Below, piece after piece: positions 1 through 7,125 of a DNA stretch of 30,712 nt. The position numbers and the translations under genes are program-made. Origin of the DNA: a virus; the IMG/VR virus record IMGVR_UViG_3300026534_000006, positions 1 through 30,712 of that record. One strand, 5' to 3'. The notes under the pieces were generated by a model, which was not told the DNA's origin, made no database searches, and saw only the letters and a program-made list of their open reading frames with translations. Positions within the stretch are counted from its first letter, which is position 1; each line of letters begins with the position of its first letter.

Positions 1-40
1 CGAAGCCTCACCCGCCGGGTGAACGCGCAACAGGCCTCCC

Positions 41-127
41 GCCCGGGTGGCGAAACTGGTAGACGCAAGGGACTTAAAATCCCTCGGTGGCAACACCGTG
101 CCGGTTCGATTCCGGCCCCGGGCACCA
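41..127 (+). tRNA. tRNA-Leu (UAA)
   Basis: The sequence folds as a class II tRNA of 87 nt. The acceptor stem is GCCCGGG (41-47) paired with CCCGGGC, followed by discriminator A124 and an encoded CCA (125-127). The anticodon arm is GGGA-CTTAAAA-TCCC with anticodon TAA, which reads UUA leucine codons. A long variable arm (CGGTG-GCAA-CACCG) and the T arm GCCGG-TTCGATT-CCGGC follow. The integrase gene lies 155 bases downstream in the same orientation, as usual when a temperate phage uses the 3' end of a tRNA as attB and restores it on integration. Confidence 0.97.
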
Positions 128-282
128 TTTATGGTGATCATGTTTCTACGCCAGCCTTCAAGTGCTTGATTTTCAATGATTTACAGCGCCGCGTTGTCGC
201 AAGTGATGGTGCTTGCTATTGCATGTTTGCATGAAAGTGTCCCAAAATTGTCCATGTCAGTGTCCAAGAAGAATGAAAACGC
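100..282. other. Putative attL and integrase arm-site region
   Basis: This covers the 3' end of the tRNA-Leu gene and the non-coding gap before the integrase. A perfect inverted repeat CACCAT-TT-ATGGTG (123-136) begins on the tRNA CCA end. Three TGTCC motifs at 238-242, 249-253 and 261-265 are spaced 11-12 bases apart, about one helical turn, as integrase arm or excisionase sites often are. The crossover core cannot be fixed because the matching attR is not in the window. No protein-coding gene is supported here. Confidence 0.4.
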
Positions 283-1317
283 ATGGCAACAATCACGAGG
301 TCAGGTCAAAAGTGGCGTGCGCGCGTCCGCATAAAGGGGATTGACCGTTCCAGGTCGTTCCACACAAAACGAGAGGCCCAGCGGTGGGCTGCCCAGATCG
401 AGGCGGACATCGAGTCTGGGGAGTCAGGGTCAACCCGGCCGTTCGGGGACGCTTTGGCCAGATACCGTGGTGAGGTGTCGCCGGATCGCGACGGTGGACG
501 ATGGGAGTACATGAGGATCGCGGCGTTGCTCGGTGAGCCTACATCGAGGAACCAATACCGGGATCCAGACCCATTAACGCTCATACCCATGTGCGACCTC
601 GGACCCGAGCATATCGCTCAGTGGAGGGACAGGCGGCTGAAACAGGTCAGTGCCGCCACCGTATTGCGTGAATGGAACCTGATATCGTCTGTCTGCACAC
701 ATGCCGTTCGGGAGTGGCGATGGCTCCCGAGGAACCCGATGAGCCAGGTAAAGCGGCCACAGGCACCTGAAGCTCGGACCCGTCGCGTGACTGATGAAGA
801 GATTGAGCGGGTCATTATCGCATCCGGTTATTCTCCATATGATCCGCCTGTCAGCACTGCGGAACGCGTTGCATGCGCCTTCCTGTTTGCCATAGAGACC
901 GCAATGAGAGCAGGCGAGATATGCGCTCTGCGCCACGAGGATGTGGATATCGATGCCAGGGTGGCGCATGTCAGAGCTATTGAGAGAGGAGCGCGGAAGA
1001 CAGGCAGACCGCGGTCAGTACCGCTCACAAAGCGGGCCGTAGAGATCGTTCGCCAGGTTGCCGCTGTCACCGGTGACGGCTACCTGTTTGGGCTGAAGCC
1101 GCGGAATCTGGACGCCACATGGAGGAACATCAGGGGGCGCGCCGGGATTGATGGACTGCACTTCCATGACACGAGAGCGGAGGCATTGACCAGGCTATCC
1201 AGAAAGCTGGATGTCATGCAATTGGCAAAGATCTCTGGCCACAGGGACCTCAGACAGCTGCTCAACACCTATTACCGAGAGGACCCTGCAGACTTCGTGT
1301 CTTTGCTGGATGACTGA
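283..1317 (+). CDS. int: Tyrosine recombinase (phage integrase)
   Basis: Site-specific recombinase of 344 aa that would catalyse integration and excision at the adjacent tRNA-Leu gene. The N-terminus (about residues 1-45, with the stretch SFHTKREAQRWAAQIEADI) resembles the arm-binding domain of phage integrases, and a core-binding SAM-like domain follows. The catalytic domain shows the expected landmarks: an arginine in ETAMRAGEICALRHEDV, HDTR (the H-x-x-R pair), GHRD, and the tyrosine nucleophile in LLNTYY near the C-terminus. Length fits the family. The ATG at 283 is the first good start after the tRNA; the Shine-Dalgarno is weak. Its 3' end overlaps a convergent minus-strand gene by 46 bases. 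Confidence 0.95.
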   Translation: MATITRSGQKWRARVRIKGIDRSRSFHTKREAQRWAAQIEADIESGESGSTRPFGDALARYRGEVSPDRDGGRWEYMRIAALLGEPTSRNQYRDPDPLTLIPMCDLGPEHIAQWRDRRLKQVSAATVLREWNLISSVCTHAVREWRWLPRNPMSQVKRPQAPEARTRRVTDEEIERVIIASGYSPYDPPVSTAERVACAFLFAIETAMRAGEICALRHEDVDIDARVAHVRAIERGARKTGRPRSVPLTKRAVEIVRQVAAVTGDGYLFGLKPRNLDATWRNIRGRAGIDGLHFHDTRAEALTRLSRKLDVMQLAKISGHRDLRQLLNTYYREDPADFVSLLDD

Positions 1318-1715
1318 TTCCTGCAATCTTTCGGTCGCGTGTGGCGCTCTTGGTCAATCCAACCGACCAGACCAGGGTAATGCCTGGATACATAATCACG
1401 GACAGCACCAAGATCGAGCCTGGCCATTCCAAGCTCCCGCTCCTTGTGCATAACTCTGTACTCAGATCTAATCAGTAGGGATTTGACCGCGGCCTCCGGC
1501 GTCTCGTCAACAAACCGATTCCTCGCGGTACCTGTCGTCCAGTGCATCGGTTGGCAGGGGCCGATTGATACCCAGAACCCTTTCGGCGTGTCGCTGATTC
1601 GCCAATACCGGACCAAGCTGATGCGGTTGCCCGCGCCGATGACTGCGCGGTAATATGTTCTGGCCCCATCCGGCACCGGTCCGCGGAGCACCCTTCCTCT
1701 CCATTTCCTTCTCAT
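1272..1715 (-). CDS. Hypothetical early protein, last gene of leftward operon
   Basis: A 147-aa basic protein with no recognised domain. It contains many Arg and Trp residues and a hydrophilic Ser/Lys-rich tail. A strong Shine-Dalgarno (GGAGG, five bases before ATG) and the 15-base gap from the excisionase-like gene upstream support it as the distal gene of the leftward early operon. It is convergent with the integrase and overlaps its last 46 bases, so a transcript from the leftward promoter would be antisense to the integrase 3' end. That could affect integrase expression, as sib does in lambda, but this is inference. Function unknown. Confidence 0.65.
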   Translation of the reverse strand: MRRKWRGRVLRGPVPDGARTYYRAVIGAGNRISLVRYWRISDTPKGFWVSIGPCQPMHWTTGTARNRFVDETPEAAVKSLLIRSEYRVMHKERELGMARLDLGAVRDYVSRHYPGLVGWIDQERHTRPKDCRNQSSSKDTKSAGSSR

Positions 1716-1730
1716 TTTCGCCTCCAGTGA

Positions 1731-2057
1731 CTATGTGTTCCGTTTGCGAAAACCGAGAACCTGCCTGCGGTACTTCTCGTCTTGCTCCTGCTGCCGTATC
1801 CACTGCATGACCGCGCCTCGGCGCCATCTGCGATTGCGGGCACCGCCTATTGATGGCGGTGCGCTTCTCTCCTTTGCTCGTCGATACCAGGCATTGATGG
1901 AGATTCCCATGATCTCTGCACACTGGCGTGCATCGAGCAGATCATCGCTGTTTCCGGATGCGGCATCGCCGGCCAAGGCTTCACGCACGGCTGATGATAC
2001 GGCTGACTTGATCATCTCCTGCAGGTCGTCGAAATCAACGGTCACGATTCTGTTCAT
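1731..2057 (-). CDS. Excisionase-like / AlpA-like helix-turn-helix protein
   Basis: A 108-aa protein with a central winged-helix motif: DLLDARQCAEIMGIS, then WYRRAKERSAPPSIGGAR, then RRWRRGAVMQWIRQQEQ. The layout (choice of helix, conserved P before the wing, terminal W-I) is that of MerR/AlpA-type excisionases and regulators. The N-terminal 40 residues look helical and may form a dimerisation segment. Its place in the early operon near the integrase fits a recombination directionality factor. A transcriptional regulator role for int is the alternative. Confidence 0.7.
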   Translation of the reverse strand: MNRIVTVDFDDLQEMIKSAVSSAVREALAGDAASGNSDDLLDARQCAEIMGISINAWYRRAKERSAPPSIGGARNRRWRRGAVMQWIRQQEQDEKYRRQVLGFRKRNT

Positions 2058-2064
2058 GTCATCA

Positions 2065-2346
2065 TCACCGGGTATGACTGGCCTTGCCAGTGCCTATTGG
2101 TTTCCCCATCAGCCAGAGGTCGATGGGTTGAAGTTCGTACTCGTGCTGCTGTGAATCGGTCTTCTTCTTTGATCGTGTTTCATCGGTGCTGGACAAGCCA
2201 AGATGCTCGATCCGATAGTTGATGGATGCGTGCGTGCGACCCAATGCTGTCGCGATATCTCGCCGCGTCATCTTGCCGTAGTATCGCAACACGAACTCAT
2301 CCTCTTTCTTTGTCCAGGTCTTTGGCTTTCGCTTCCTGTTGCTCAT
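2065..2346 (-). CDS. SANT/Myb-like small DNA-binding protein
   Basis: A 93-aa basic protein beginning MSNRKRKPKTWTKKEDEF. Residues 9-55 form a Myb/SANT-like or GcrA-like helix-turn-helix: W-T-K-K-E-D-E-F, then RRDIATALGRTHASINYRIEHLGL. This is typical of small phage proteins that bind DNA non-enzymatically. The same frame stays open much further upstream, but that part lies opposite the SSB gene in another frame. The ATG at 2346, eight bases after the SSB stop, is the natural start. It is co-transcribed with SSB and the excisionase-like gene. The target is unknown. Confidence 0.75.
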   Translation of the reverse strand: MSNRKRKPKTWTKKEDEFVLRYYGKMTRRDIATALGRTHASINYRIEHLGLSSTDETRSKKKTDSQQHEYELQPIDLWLMGKPIGTGKASHTR

Positions 2347-2353
2347 GATGGCC

Positions 2354-2806
2354 TCAGAACGGAATGTCATCGAAATCATCGGTTTGCGGCGCAGGTGCAG
2401 GCGCCCTTCCGCCACTGGCGGCGCGGTAGGCGGCGGCATCGCCACCGGTGCCGGATTGTGCCTGGTGGTCGCGCCGACCGCCGAGCATCTGCATCTCATT
2501 CGCGACAATCTCAGTGGTATAACGGTCCTGTCCACTCTGGTCCTGCCATTTGCGGGTTTGCATCCGTCCCTCGAAGTAGGCCTGAGATCCTTTCTTGAGG
2601 TATTGCTCCGCGATTTCGGCCAGCCAGCCAAACAGGACGATGCGGTGCCATTCGGTGCGCTCATTCATTTCTCCGGTATTCTTGTCCTTCCATGATTCAT
2701 TGGTAGCCACACTGATGTTGGCGACGGCGCTGCCGCTGGCGGTGTAGCGGATGTCGGGGTCGGAACCCAGGGTGCCGACGATGATCGCTTTGTTGATGCC
2801 TCGCAT
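2354..2806 (-). CDS. ssb: Single-stranded DNA-binding protein
   Basis: A 150-aa OB-fold protein that coats ssDNA during replication and recombination. It begins [21 protein letters not shown] and contains the family hallmarks [64 protein letters not shown] Gly/Ala/Pro-rich linker follows, ending in the acidic tip DDIPF that recruits partner proteins in bacterial SSBs. It sits downstream of recT and the exonuclease, forming a recombination module in which SSB would supply the ssDNA substrate to RecT. Confidence 0.97.
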   Translation of the reverse strand: MRGINKAIIVGTLGSDPDIRYTASGSAVANISVATNESWKDKNTGEMNERTEWHRIVLFGWLAEIAEQYLKKGSQAYFEGRMQTRKWQDQSGQDRYTTEIVANEMQMLGGRRDHQAQSGTGGDAAAYRAASGGRAPAPAPQTDDFDDIPF

Positions 2807-2946
2807 TATGGTCTCCAGTACAGATTCAATAATTGCCCTGGCACGGACGGCCGGGTCCAGCCGTTTGACAGTTCATGCCGTGCCTCACGCCTCTTTTCAC
2901 GCGGGCGGAGAGGGCTCCGCTGGAGAACCGCCGCGTCGGGTTGGAC
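2807..2946 (-). other. Non-coding gap between recT and ssb
   Basis: 140 bases separate the end of recT from the ssb start, the only sizeable gap in the leftward operon. A short hairpin, GCGGAG-AGGG-CTCCGC (2905-2920), lies 27 bases past the recT stop. It has no T-tract, so it is more likely an RNA-processing or stabilising structure than a strong terminator. A second inverted repeat, ACGGC/GCCGT, lies near 2846-2864. No gene is supported. Confidence 0.4.
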
Positions 2947-3924
2947 TCAGCCCTGAGCGATCTCTGTCTTGCGCATCTCCATGGCCTCCATGAGCTCGGC
3001 GCGTTGGTTCTCGTTGCGAACCAGAGCCACCTGCTCGCTCACGGCATCGAGCTCATCTTCTGAGCTGGCGGACATGATCGCGTCCATGACCACCGCATAG
3101 ACCGGCTCAGGGGTGTTGATAACCTCCTGACGCGCCTTGTATGCTTCGCGCGCCTTCTTCTTGTCCGCGTCACTGGAAAGCTGTGCCGCGAGCTCTGCGG
3201 ATGCCTTCAGCGATTCATCGCTGTCCGCGGACGCGATGGCATCGAGGACCTGTTGGAGGCCAACCGGCTGGATATCAGGCTCCGACTTGCGCTTGTCAGC
3301 CAATGCGGCCTTGACGCGGCTCTTGCGGCTTTTTGGCTTTTCCGCTGGTTCTGCAACCACCTCGACATCTCCCATATCGCGCGGCATGTCCTGTGCTTCC
3401 TCAGCCATGTAGACGCCGCGAAGCACATCCGGGAACACATCGCGCAGCGCCCAGGACCTTGCGCGCATCTGCAGCATGCGCTTCGGATACTCCTTCCACG
3501 GACCAGGCTTGCTGCTAAGCCCGGCCAACTTCGCGTCCTCCATCGAGAATGTGCGTGTCACCGGCTCCTCGCCGCGGCGCTGAACGGTGCATGTGGCCTC
3601 CTGGCCGTCGTCGCTGATCGTCTCCTCGATGGACTCGAGCAGCCCTGAGCCGCGCACCAAGGCGATCATTGCATCGCCCCAGATCGACGGTATGCCATTG
3701 ATGACCGCGATGTTTTGTATGGCCTGCAGCGGCGGCAGCCCGATCTCAGCACCCAACTGTACGGCCACCAGGATGTTGCCAGGGCTGCCCTGGTAGTCCT
3801 TCGGCACGATGCTCGATCCGGCGAGGATCTCGGCGAAGCGCAGGGCTTCGTCCATGGTCTGAGGTGTGAGAGTGGTCAGGCCGTTTTCAGGCTTGCTTGC
3901 GGGCATGGGTGAAACAGTGCTCAT
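2947..3924 (-). CDS. recT: RecT-family single-strand annealing recombinase
   Basis: A 325-aa protein that would anneal complementary ssDNA in phage recombination. The core (about residues 15-180) carries RecT landmarks: ALRFAEILAGSSIVPKDYQG, NILVAVQLGAEIGLPPLQAI, QNIAVINGIPSIWGDAM, and PWKEYPKRMLQMRARSWALRD before FPDVLRGVY. After that comes a charged, mostly helical C-terminal extension of about 130 residues (rich in D, E, K, A), longer than in minimal RecT proteins. It perhaps contacts SSB or the nuclease. The ATG overlaps the last codon of the upstream exonuclease gene (ATGA-type), indicating translational coupling of the nuclease/annealase pair. Confidence 0.9.
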   Translation of the reverse strand: MSTVSPMPASKPENGLTTLTPQTMDEALRFAEILAGSSIVPKDYQGSPGNILVAVQLGAEIGLPPLQAIQNIAVINGIPSIWGDAMIALVRGSGLLESIEETISDDGQEATCTVQRRGEEPVTRTFSMEDAKLAGLSSKPGPWKEYPKRMLQMRARSWALRDVFPDVLRGVYMAEEAQDMPRDMGDVEVVAEPAEKPKSRKSRVKAALADKRKSEPDIQPVGLQQVLDAIASADSDESLKASAELAAQLSSDADKKKAREAYKARQEVINTPEPVYAVVMDAIMSASSEDELDAVSEQVALVRNENQRAELMEAMEMRKTEIAQG

Positions 3925-4940
3925 TGGATAATCTCCTTCGTCTTGAGGCGCAACACGCGTGCGCCGGGTTTGGATTGGGTATGGGCTTCGGTGATGCGCT
4001 CGAAGACCTCGTCAGGGACATACTCGGAGAGGTCAGTGACGGCGGCCTTCCAGTCTGTACGCAGGGATGGCTTGTTTTGCTTCCATGTCGCCAGGACGCG
4101 GCCGCCGTGCTCCAGCGCCTCGGCGTCGCCAAACGCCTTGAGCACGGTGGTTTCAAGCCCTGACAGCTCGTCTTGCATCTCCTTTATGGCGGCCTTGATC
4201 TCAGCCATCCGAGACAGGGCTCCGACCACCTGAGCATCCGCGACATTGACCTTGCCGGCGGTGTGGCTCTTCCATACGCGGCGGCATTCGTCGGCGGTTG
4301 ACGGCTCTGGCGGCATGTCTGCCTCGATGTGATCGCGCCACCAGATAGTTGCCGTCTCGAGCAGATCATCGAACAGGCCGCGGTCTGCCTCGATGGTGTA
4401 GATGAGATGCTTCTGCCCGCCGAACAAAACTGCCAGGTCGCCGATATCCGCTCCTGTGATGCCGAGATACCACTGCACCTGCAACCAATAGTGCTCAGGC
4501 ACCTCGTCAGTGCCTGGCACCCCCCACTCGTCAGATCGGTTGCTGGCCATGGCATGGGCCGTCTTGCACTCGAGGATGCGGTCGGTAGTCAGACTGTGGC
4601 CGTCATCGAGCACGCGCACACGCTTGGCTATCTCCGGGTTGATGACCGATCGGTCGATATTGGCAATGGCAGGCGTGTCGTCGATGCGCAGCATTGTATT
4701 GATGCGCTGCACCTGGCGCCCTGTCACCTCGGCATAGCGCCTCGCGACAAGGTCCTCAAGGGCATTGCCCCAATAGGCAGCCTCGGCGGTGATCGTTTCG
4801 CTCGTGTCGCGGCCCGTCTTGTCCCGCCATACATCCAGAGGCGTGCGCCATGGGTTCAGGCCGATGATGGCGCTGATGTCCGTGCCGCCGATACCGGAGC
4901 GGCGCTGGCGCAACCACTCTGATCGGTCATTCGTCATCAT
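3921..4940 (-). CDS. YqaJ-type viral exonuclease
   Basis: A 339-aa nuclease of the lambda-Exo/YqaJ PD-(D/E)XK family, expected to resect dsDNA and hand ssDNA to RecT. The start SEWLRQRRSGIGGTDISAIIGLNPW and the segment AAYWGNALEDLVARRYAEVTGRQV are characteristic. The catalytic core is visible as an aspartate in ANIDRSV, E-C-K in DRILECKTAHA, and the downstream Q in HYWLQVQWYLGI. A coiled C-terminal region (AEIKAAIKEMQDELSGLE) precedes a tail on substrate-free helices. It overlaps the next gene (recT) by four bases and the previous gene by 14 bases, typical of an operon. Confidence 0.92.
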   Translation of the reverse strand: MMTNDRSEWLRQRRSGIGGTDISAIIGLNPWRTPLDVWRDKTGRDTSETITAEAAYWGNALEDLVARRYAEVTGRQVQRINTMLRIDDTPAIANIDRSVINPEIAKRVRVLDDGHSLTTDRILECKTAHAMASNRSDEWGVPGTDEVPEHYWLQVQWYLGITGADIGDLAVLFGGQKHLIYTIEADRGLFDDLLETATIWWRDHIEADMPPEPSTADECRRVWKSHTAGKVNVADAQVVGALSRMAEIKAAIKEMQDELSGLETTVLKAFGDAEALEHGGRVLATWKQNKPSLRTDWKAAVTDLSEYVPDEVFERITEAHTQSKPGARVLRLKTKEIIQ

Positions 4941-5256
4941 TTGTCTGCTCCTCGCTCCATTTCTCGGCGCGCTCCTCGATGTGCTTCATGATGTGCTGGA
5001 TGACCAGGCGGCCGCATTCCTGCTCGTTGCCGTCACGCAGGGCCTGCAGGAACTGCGCCGTGAAGTCGTCGTCGAAACCCTCTCCGAAGGTGTCGATGAC
5101 CCACTCTGCGGCGCTCCCGTCCGGATCTGATGCCGCGTCATCAATCATGTCTTCGATCGCCTCGTCGATATCAGGCTCACAGGGCGCCCTCGGGTCGCCG
5201 GGATGGCCGGAATAGGCCGGCCATGTGGCCTCGTCGCCATAGCCGTATAGGGTCAT
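4927..5256 (-). CDS. Acidic hypothetical early protein
   Basis: A 109-aa strongly acidic protein (many D/E; segments DIDEAIEDMIDDAASDPDG and FGEGFDDDFTAQFLQALRDG) with no recognised domain. Its charge makes a DNA-mimic or SSB/nuclease-partner role possible, but nothing in the sequence proves that. It overlaps both neighbours by a few bases (14 with the exonuclease gene), so it is almost certainly expressed from the leftward operon. Host-takeover or anti-defence proteins are often found in this position between PL and the recombination genes. That is context, not evidence. Confidence 0.75.
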   Translation of the reverse strand: MTLYGYGDEATWPAYSGHPGDPRAPCEPDIDEAIEDMIDDAASDPDGSAAEWVIDTFGEGFDDDFTAQFLQALRDGNEQECGRLVIQHIMKHIEERAEKWSEEQTNDDE

Positions 5257-5375
5257 TCTTCACCCCCAGCTTCGTCTTTGTCTTCATGGCGCGCGCTGAT
5301 TTCGAGCGCTGCAATACCGACCAGCAGTGCGCCAGCCACGAGCAGCAGCGGTAATACATCGATCAGTGCGCTCAT
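5253..5375 (-). CDS. Single-span small membrane protein
   Basis: A 40-aa peptide. Residues 5-26 (IDVLPLLLVAGALLVGIAAL) form one transmembrane helix, followed by a short charged tail (EISARHEDKDEAGGEE). The start ATG at 5375 overlaps the stop of the upstream 66-aa gene, and its own stop overlaps the start of the acidic protein gene, a tight three-gene coupling. Small single-span proteins at the start of PL operons in other phages include host-inhibition and superinfection factors. No homology is claimed. Confidence 0.65.
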   Translation of the reverse strand: MSALIDVLPLLLVAGALLVGIAALEISARHEDKDEAGGEE

Positions 5376-5572
5376 GCCGCACCCCCATGACCGCGCGCAG
5401 CATCGGCTACGAGCTTCAGCTGGTTCTGGCGCTGCTCGTCGCTCATGCGCGGCTCGAATCGGTAAACTCCTTCGCGCGTCAGTGTCAGTCGGCAGTTGAT
5501 CGAGTCGGCCCATGCTCGGAGGCTCTCAAGACGGGTCTCCTCGGGCAGGCTCACGGTGATTTCTATGCTCAT
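5372..5572 (-). CDS. Small hypothetical protein, first gene of leftward operon
   Basis: A 66-aa protein beginning MSIEITVSLPEETRLESLRAW. It is preceded by a good Shine-Dalgarno (AAGGAGATAAC) and lies 26 bases downstream of the predicted start of the leftward transcript. A beta-strand followed by helices is likely; the beginning resembles small ribbon-helix-helix-like or phage-specific proteins, but no family can be assigned. As the first gene from the PL-like promoter it would be the earliest leftward protein, the place of N in lambda, although no arginine-rich motif is seen. Confidence 0.7.
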   Translation of the reverse strand: MSIEITVSLPEETRLESLRAWADSINCRLTLTREGVYRFEPRMSDEQRQNQLKLVADAARGHGGAA

Positions 5573-5604
5573 GCGTTATCTCCTTTTGCTGTGTTCGCGG
5601 AGAG

Positions 5605-5633
5605 AGATTAGCCAAGCTAATTCTGGAAGTCAA
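5605..5633 (-). promoter_or_regulatory. PL-like leftward early promoter
   Basis: On the minus strand TTGACT (5633-5628) and TAATCT (5610-5605) are separated by exactly 17 bases. Transcription would begin near 5598, just before the 66-aa gene, and run through the recombination operon. One operator covers the -10 side and one abuts the -35. Confidence 0.8.
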
Positions 5634-5645
5634 TAGCAAAGCTAA
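5608..5645. promoter_or_regulatory. OL operators (two copies of TTAGC-N3-GCTAA)
   Basis: A perfect operator TTAGC-CAA-GCTAA lies at 5608-5620 and a 12/13 copy ATAGC-AAA-GCTAA at 5633-5645, 25 bases apart. The same palindrome occurs at the repressor/cro-like promoter region (9960-10012), with the same position relative to the -35 and -10 boxes. These are therefore predicted CI/Cro-like binding sites. Confidence 0.8.
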
Positions 5646-5947
5646 ATTTAATTGAGCCCTTGCATGGCCTGGCTTGGATTCGAAGGCCATGCATGTGGAT
5701 AAATCTCGAGCTGAGGGGGAGGAAAATAGGCGACTTGTTTCCCATCGGCGCTTCCGCCTGTGGATAAGTCGCACGATTTTGACGCCGGGGCAGGGGCGTA
5801 CTAGACTTGCGCGGAGGGGAGCGTCAAGCCTCGCGCGGAGAAACCAACCCGAGGGATATGCCATGATCGCCGAGATCGCTTTCGCTCTATAGGCGCTCGA
5901 AGCGGTGACCCCATGCCTGATTGCCGCTGAGCAGAGGAGACAGAATC
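5646..5947. other. Non-coding region with two DnaA boxes and an inverted repeat
   Basis: This 300-base gap has no convincing gene. It holds a perfect 10-bp inverted repeat, TGCATGGCCT (5661-5670) with AGGCCATGCA (5684-5693). Directly after it comes TGTGGATAA (5694-5702), the complement of the consensus DnaA box TTATCCACA. A second identical DnaA box lies at 5759-5767. The rightward promoter for the next operon is at 5779-5807. Confidence 0.6.
5779..5807 (+). promoter_or_regulatory. Rightward promoter for the 5948-6549 operon
   Basis: TTGACG (5779-5784) and TAGACT (5802-5807) are spaced 17 bases apart. A transcript would start near 5814 and have a leader of about 130 bases before the ATG at 5948. 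Confidence 0.5.
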
Positions 5948-6304
5948 ATGAACCCATGCCTCAAGTTTGATCTGCGCAATGCGCATGTCGTCATCGTCAA
6001 GATGAGGGACTATTGGTTTGCCCAGGGTCTGGACATCGACTATGCGGTACAGGGCGGCAGCATCGAGGAGGTGAAAGAGCGCTTCCAGGCCGGCTTGATT
6101 GAGACGGTGAGGGCGCATCTCAACCGCTTTGGAACACTGGAGCACTTCCTCAAGCCTGCGCCACCAGAGGTCAGGGAAGGGCTGACTGATGAGCGGCATC
6201 ATGCCTTCAGCGTCTATGCCGAGTTCAAGCTCGAGGAGGACCTCATACCCGAGTTTTCCAACCTGGTGTTTCTGACGAGAGACGCGAACCACCACGCAGC
6301 GTGA
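5948..6304 (+). CDS. Hypothetical protein, HicB-like fold possible
   Basis: A 118-aa protein, start chosen at 5948 behind the Shine-Dalgarno AGAGGAGA. The first 60 residues (KFDLRNAHVVIVKMRDYWFAQGLDIDYAVQGGSIEEVKERFQAGL) have the strand-strand-helix layout of HicB-type antitoxins: an extended strand, a substrate-like DxDxxxxG turn, then an amphipathic helix. No HicA toxin gene is next to it; instead a small second gene overlaps its stop. Families of this type also act as stand-alone regulators. Confidence that it is a gene is good, confidence in the fold only moderate. Confidence 0.7.
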   Translation: MNPCLKFDLRNAHVVIVKMRDYWFAQGLDIDYAVQGGSIEEVKERFQAGLIETVRAHLNRFGTLEHFLKPAPPEVREGLTDERHHAFSVYAEFKLEEDLIPEFSNLVFLTRDANHHAA

Positions 6305-6549
6305 AGCGTCCCCCCAGTAGAGCGCAGATCGATATCGAGGGCTGTCTGCCGCGATCTGTTGTGCTCAATGCGCTTTACAAGGCAAGGGTGAATGTAACCC
6401 ACCTCATGGACGGCCGCGTCAGCCTGGAAAAGGAACTTGAACTCTTGATCGTGCCTCTTGATGATCCGGTTGGTGGGCTGATGGTAAGGAACCTGATCAG
6501 AAGATTCGATCTGAACCTGGAAGATATCTACGCCAACCGCCTGCATTGA
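6301..6549 (+). CDS. Hypothetical small protein coupled to the HicB-like gene
   Basis: An 82-aa protein from a GTG start that overlaps the preceding stop (GTGA). Sequence such as VVLNALYKARVNVTHLMDGRVSLEKELELLIVPLDDPVGGLMVRNLIRRFDL suggests an alpha/beta fold without known motifs. The tight coupling implies that it works with the upstream protein. It carries none of the HicA hallmarks (no GSHxxF), so a toxin role is not supported. Confidence 0.6.
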   Translation: MKRPPSRAQIDIEGCLPRSVVLNALYKARVNVTHLMDGRVSLEKELELLIVPLDDPVGGLMVRNLIRRFDLNLEDIYANRLH

Positions 6550-6552
6550 ATG

Positions 6553-6580
6553 CGGCGGCCACCGTCAGCGGCCGCCGTTG
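6553..6580. terminator. Bidirectional hairpin terminator candidate
   Basis: A perfect 8-bp GC-rich stem CGGCGGCC (6553-6560) / GGCCGCCG (6570-6577) with a 9-base loop lies between the convergent ends of the 6301-6549 and 6589-7122 genes. T-tracts are short, so termination strength is uncertain. Confidence 0.5.
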
Positions 6581-6588
6581 ATGTGCCT

Positions 6589-7122
6589 TCAGAATCGCCA
6601 GCCAACTCCGAAGGCGGTTTCCCCGGAGAAGGAATGGTACCCGGCATTGAGCGACAGATTCCCGATCAGGAAGATGATGCCGGCATTGAAGTTGAACCCA
6701 TAATCATCGTTATCGGCATAGTCGGTATAGTAGATTCCGTCCGGCGCCAGGATGTGCATTGGGTCATAGTATCGAGCCTGCCCGATGACCCAGGCATAGC
6801 CCACTCCAAGGTAGATCAACCCCATCTCGCCAAGCCCGTTCGTGACCCCAAGGTTTATCATGGCAAGGTTCTTGTAGGTATCTCGCAGTGGATCATCAAA
6901 AGACCATGTGTCCAGTGAACTGTATTCAGGATCTCGCTTCCCGGTGTAGAAGAAGCTGGCATAGGCGCCCGCTTCTTCGGGTTTGAATTCATAGACTCCA
7001 AACCCGAGCGACCGGTCATGGGTGTCGGTATCTGGTAGCGACTGGATATCGACGATGGTGTCTGCATGAGCCAGAAGTGATGCCGCAGAAAGCGCCAGGG
7101 CGCACAAGATCATCCTGACCAT
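6589..7122 (-). CDS. Outer-membrane beta-barrel-like protein
   Basis: A 177-aa exported protein. Residues 1-20 are a typical signal peptide (MVRMILCALALSAASLLAHA, with AHA before cleavage). The mature part alternates hydrophobic and aromatic residues (FNFNAGIIFLIGNLSLNAGYHSF) and ends FGVGWRF, the terminal-phenylalanine beta-signal of outer-membrane proteins. The size fits a small eight-stranded barrel. It lies among lysogenic-conversion-type cargo, in the opposite direction to the neighbouring small operon, and four bases after a lipoprotein gene. It may alter the surface of the lysogen, for example by receptor masking, but this is inference. Confidence 0.75.
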   Translation of the reverse strand: MVRMILCALALSAASLLAHADTIVDIQSLPDTDTHDRSLGFGVYEFKPEEAGAYASFFYTGKRDPEYSSLDTWSFDDPLRDTYKNLAMINLGVTNGLGEMGLIYLGVGYAWVIGQARYYDPMHILAPDGIYYTDYADNDDYGFNFNAGIIFLIGNLSLNAGYHSFSGETAFGVGWRF

Positions 7123-7125
7123 TCC

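Noticed and set aside
19-234. 71-codon frame over the tRNA-Leu gene
   Set aside because: It is a shadow of the tRNA and attachment region, without a Shine-Dalgarno or protein-like composition.
5801-6295. Minus-strand 164-codon frame opposite the HicB-like gene
   Set aside because: It runs against a plus-strand gene with a clear Shine-Dalgarno and coupled downstream gene, and has no recognisable motif.
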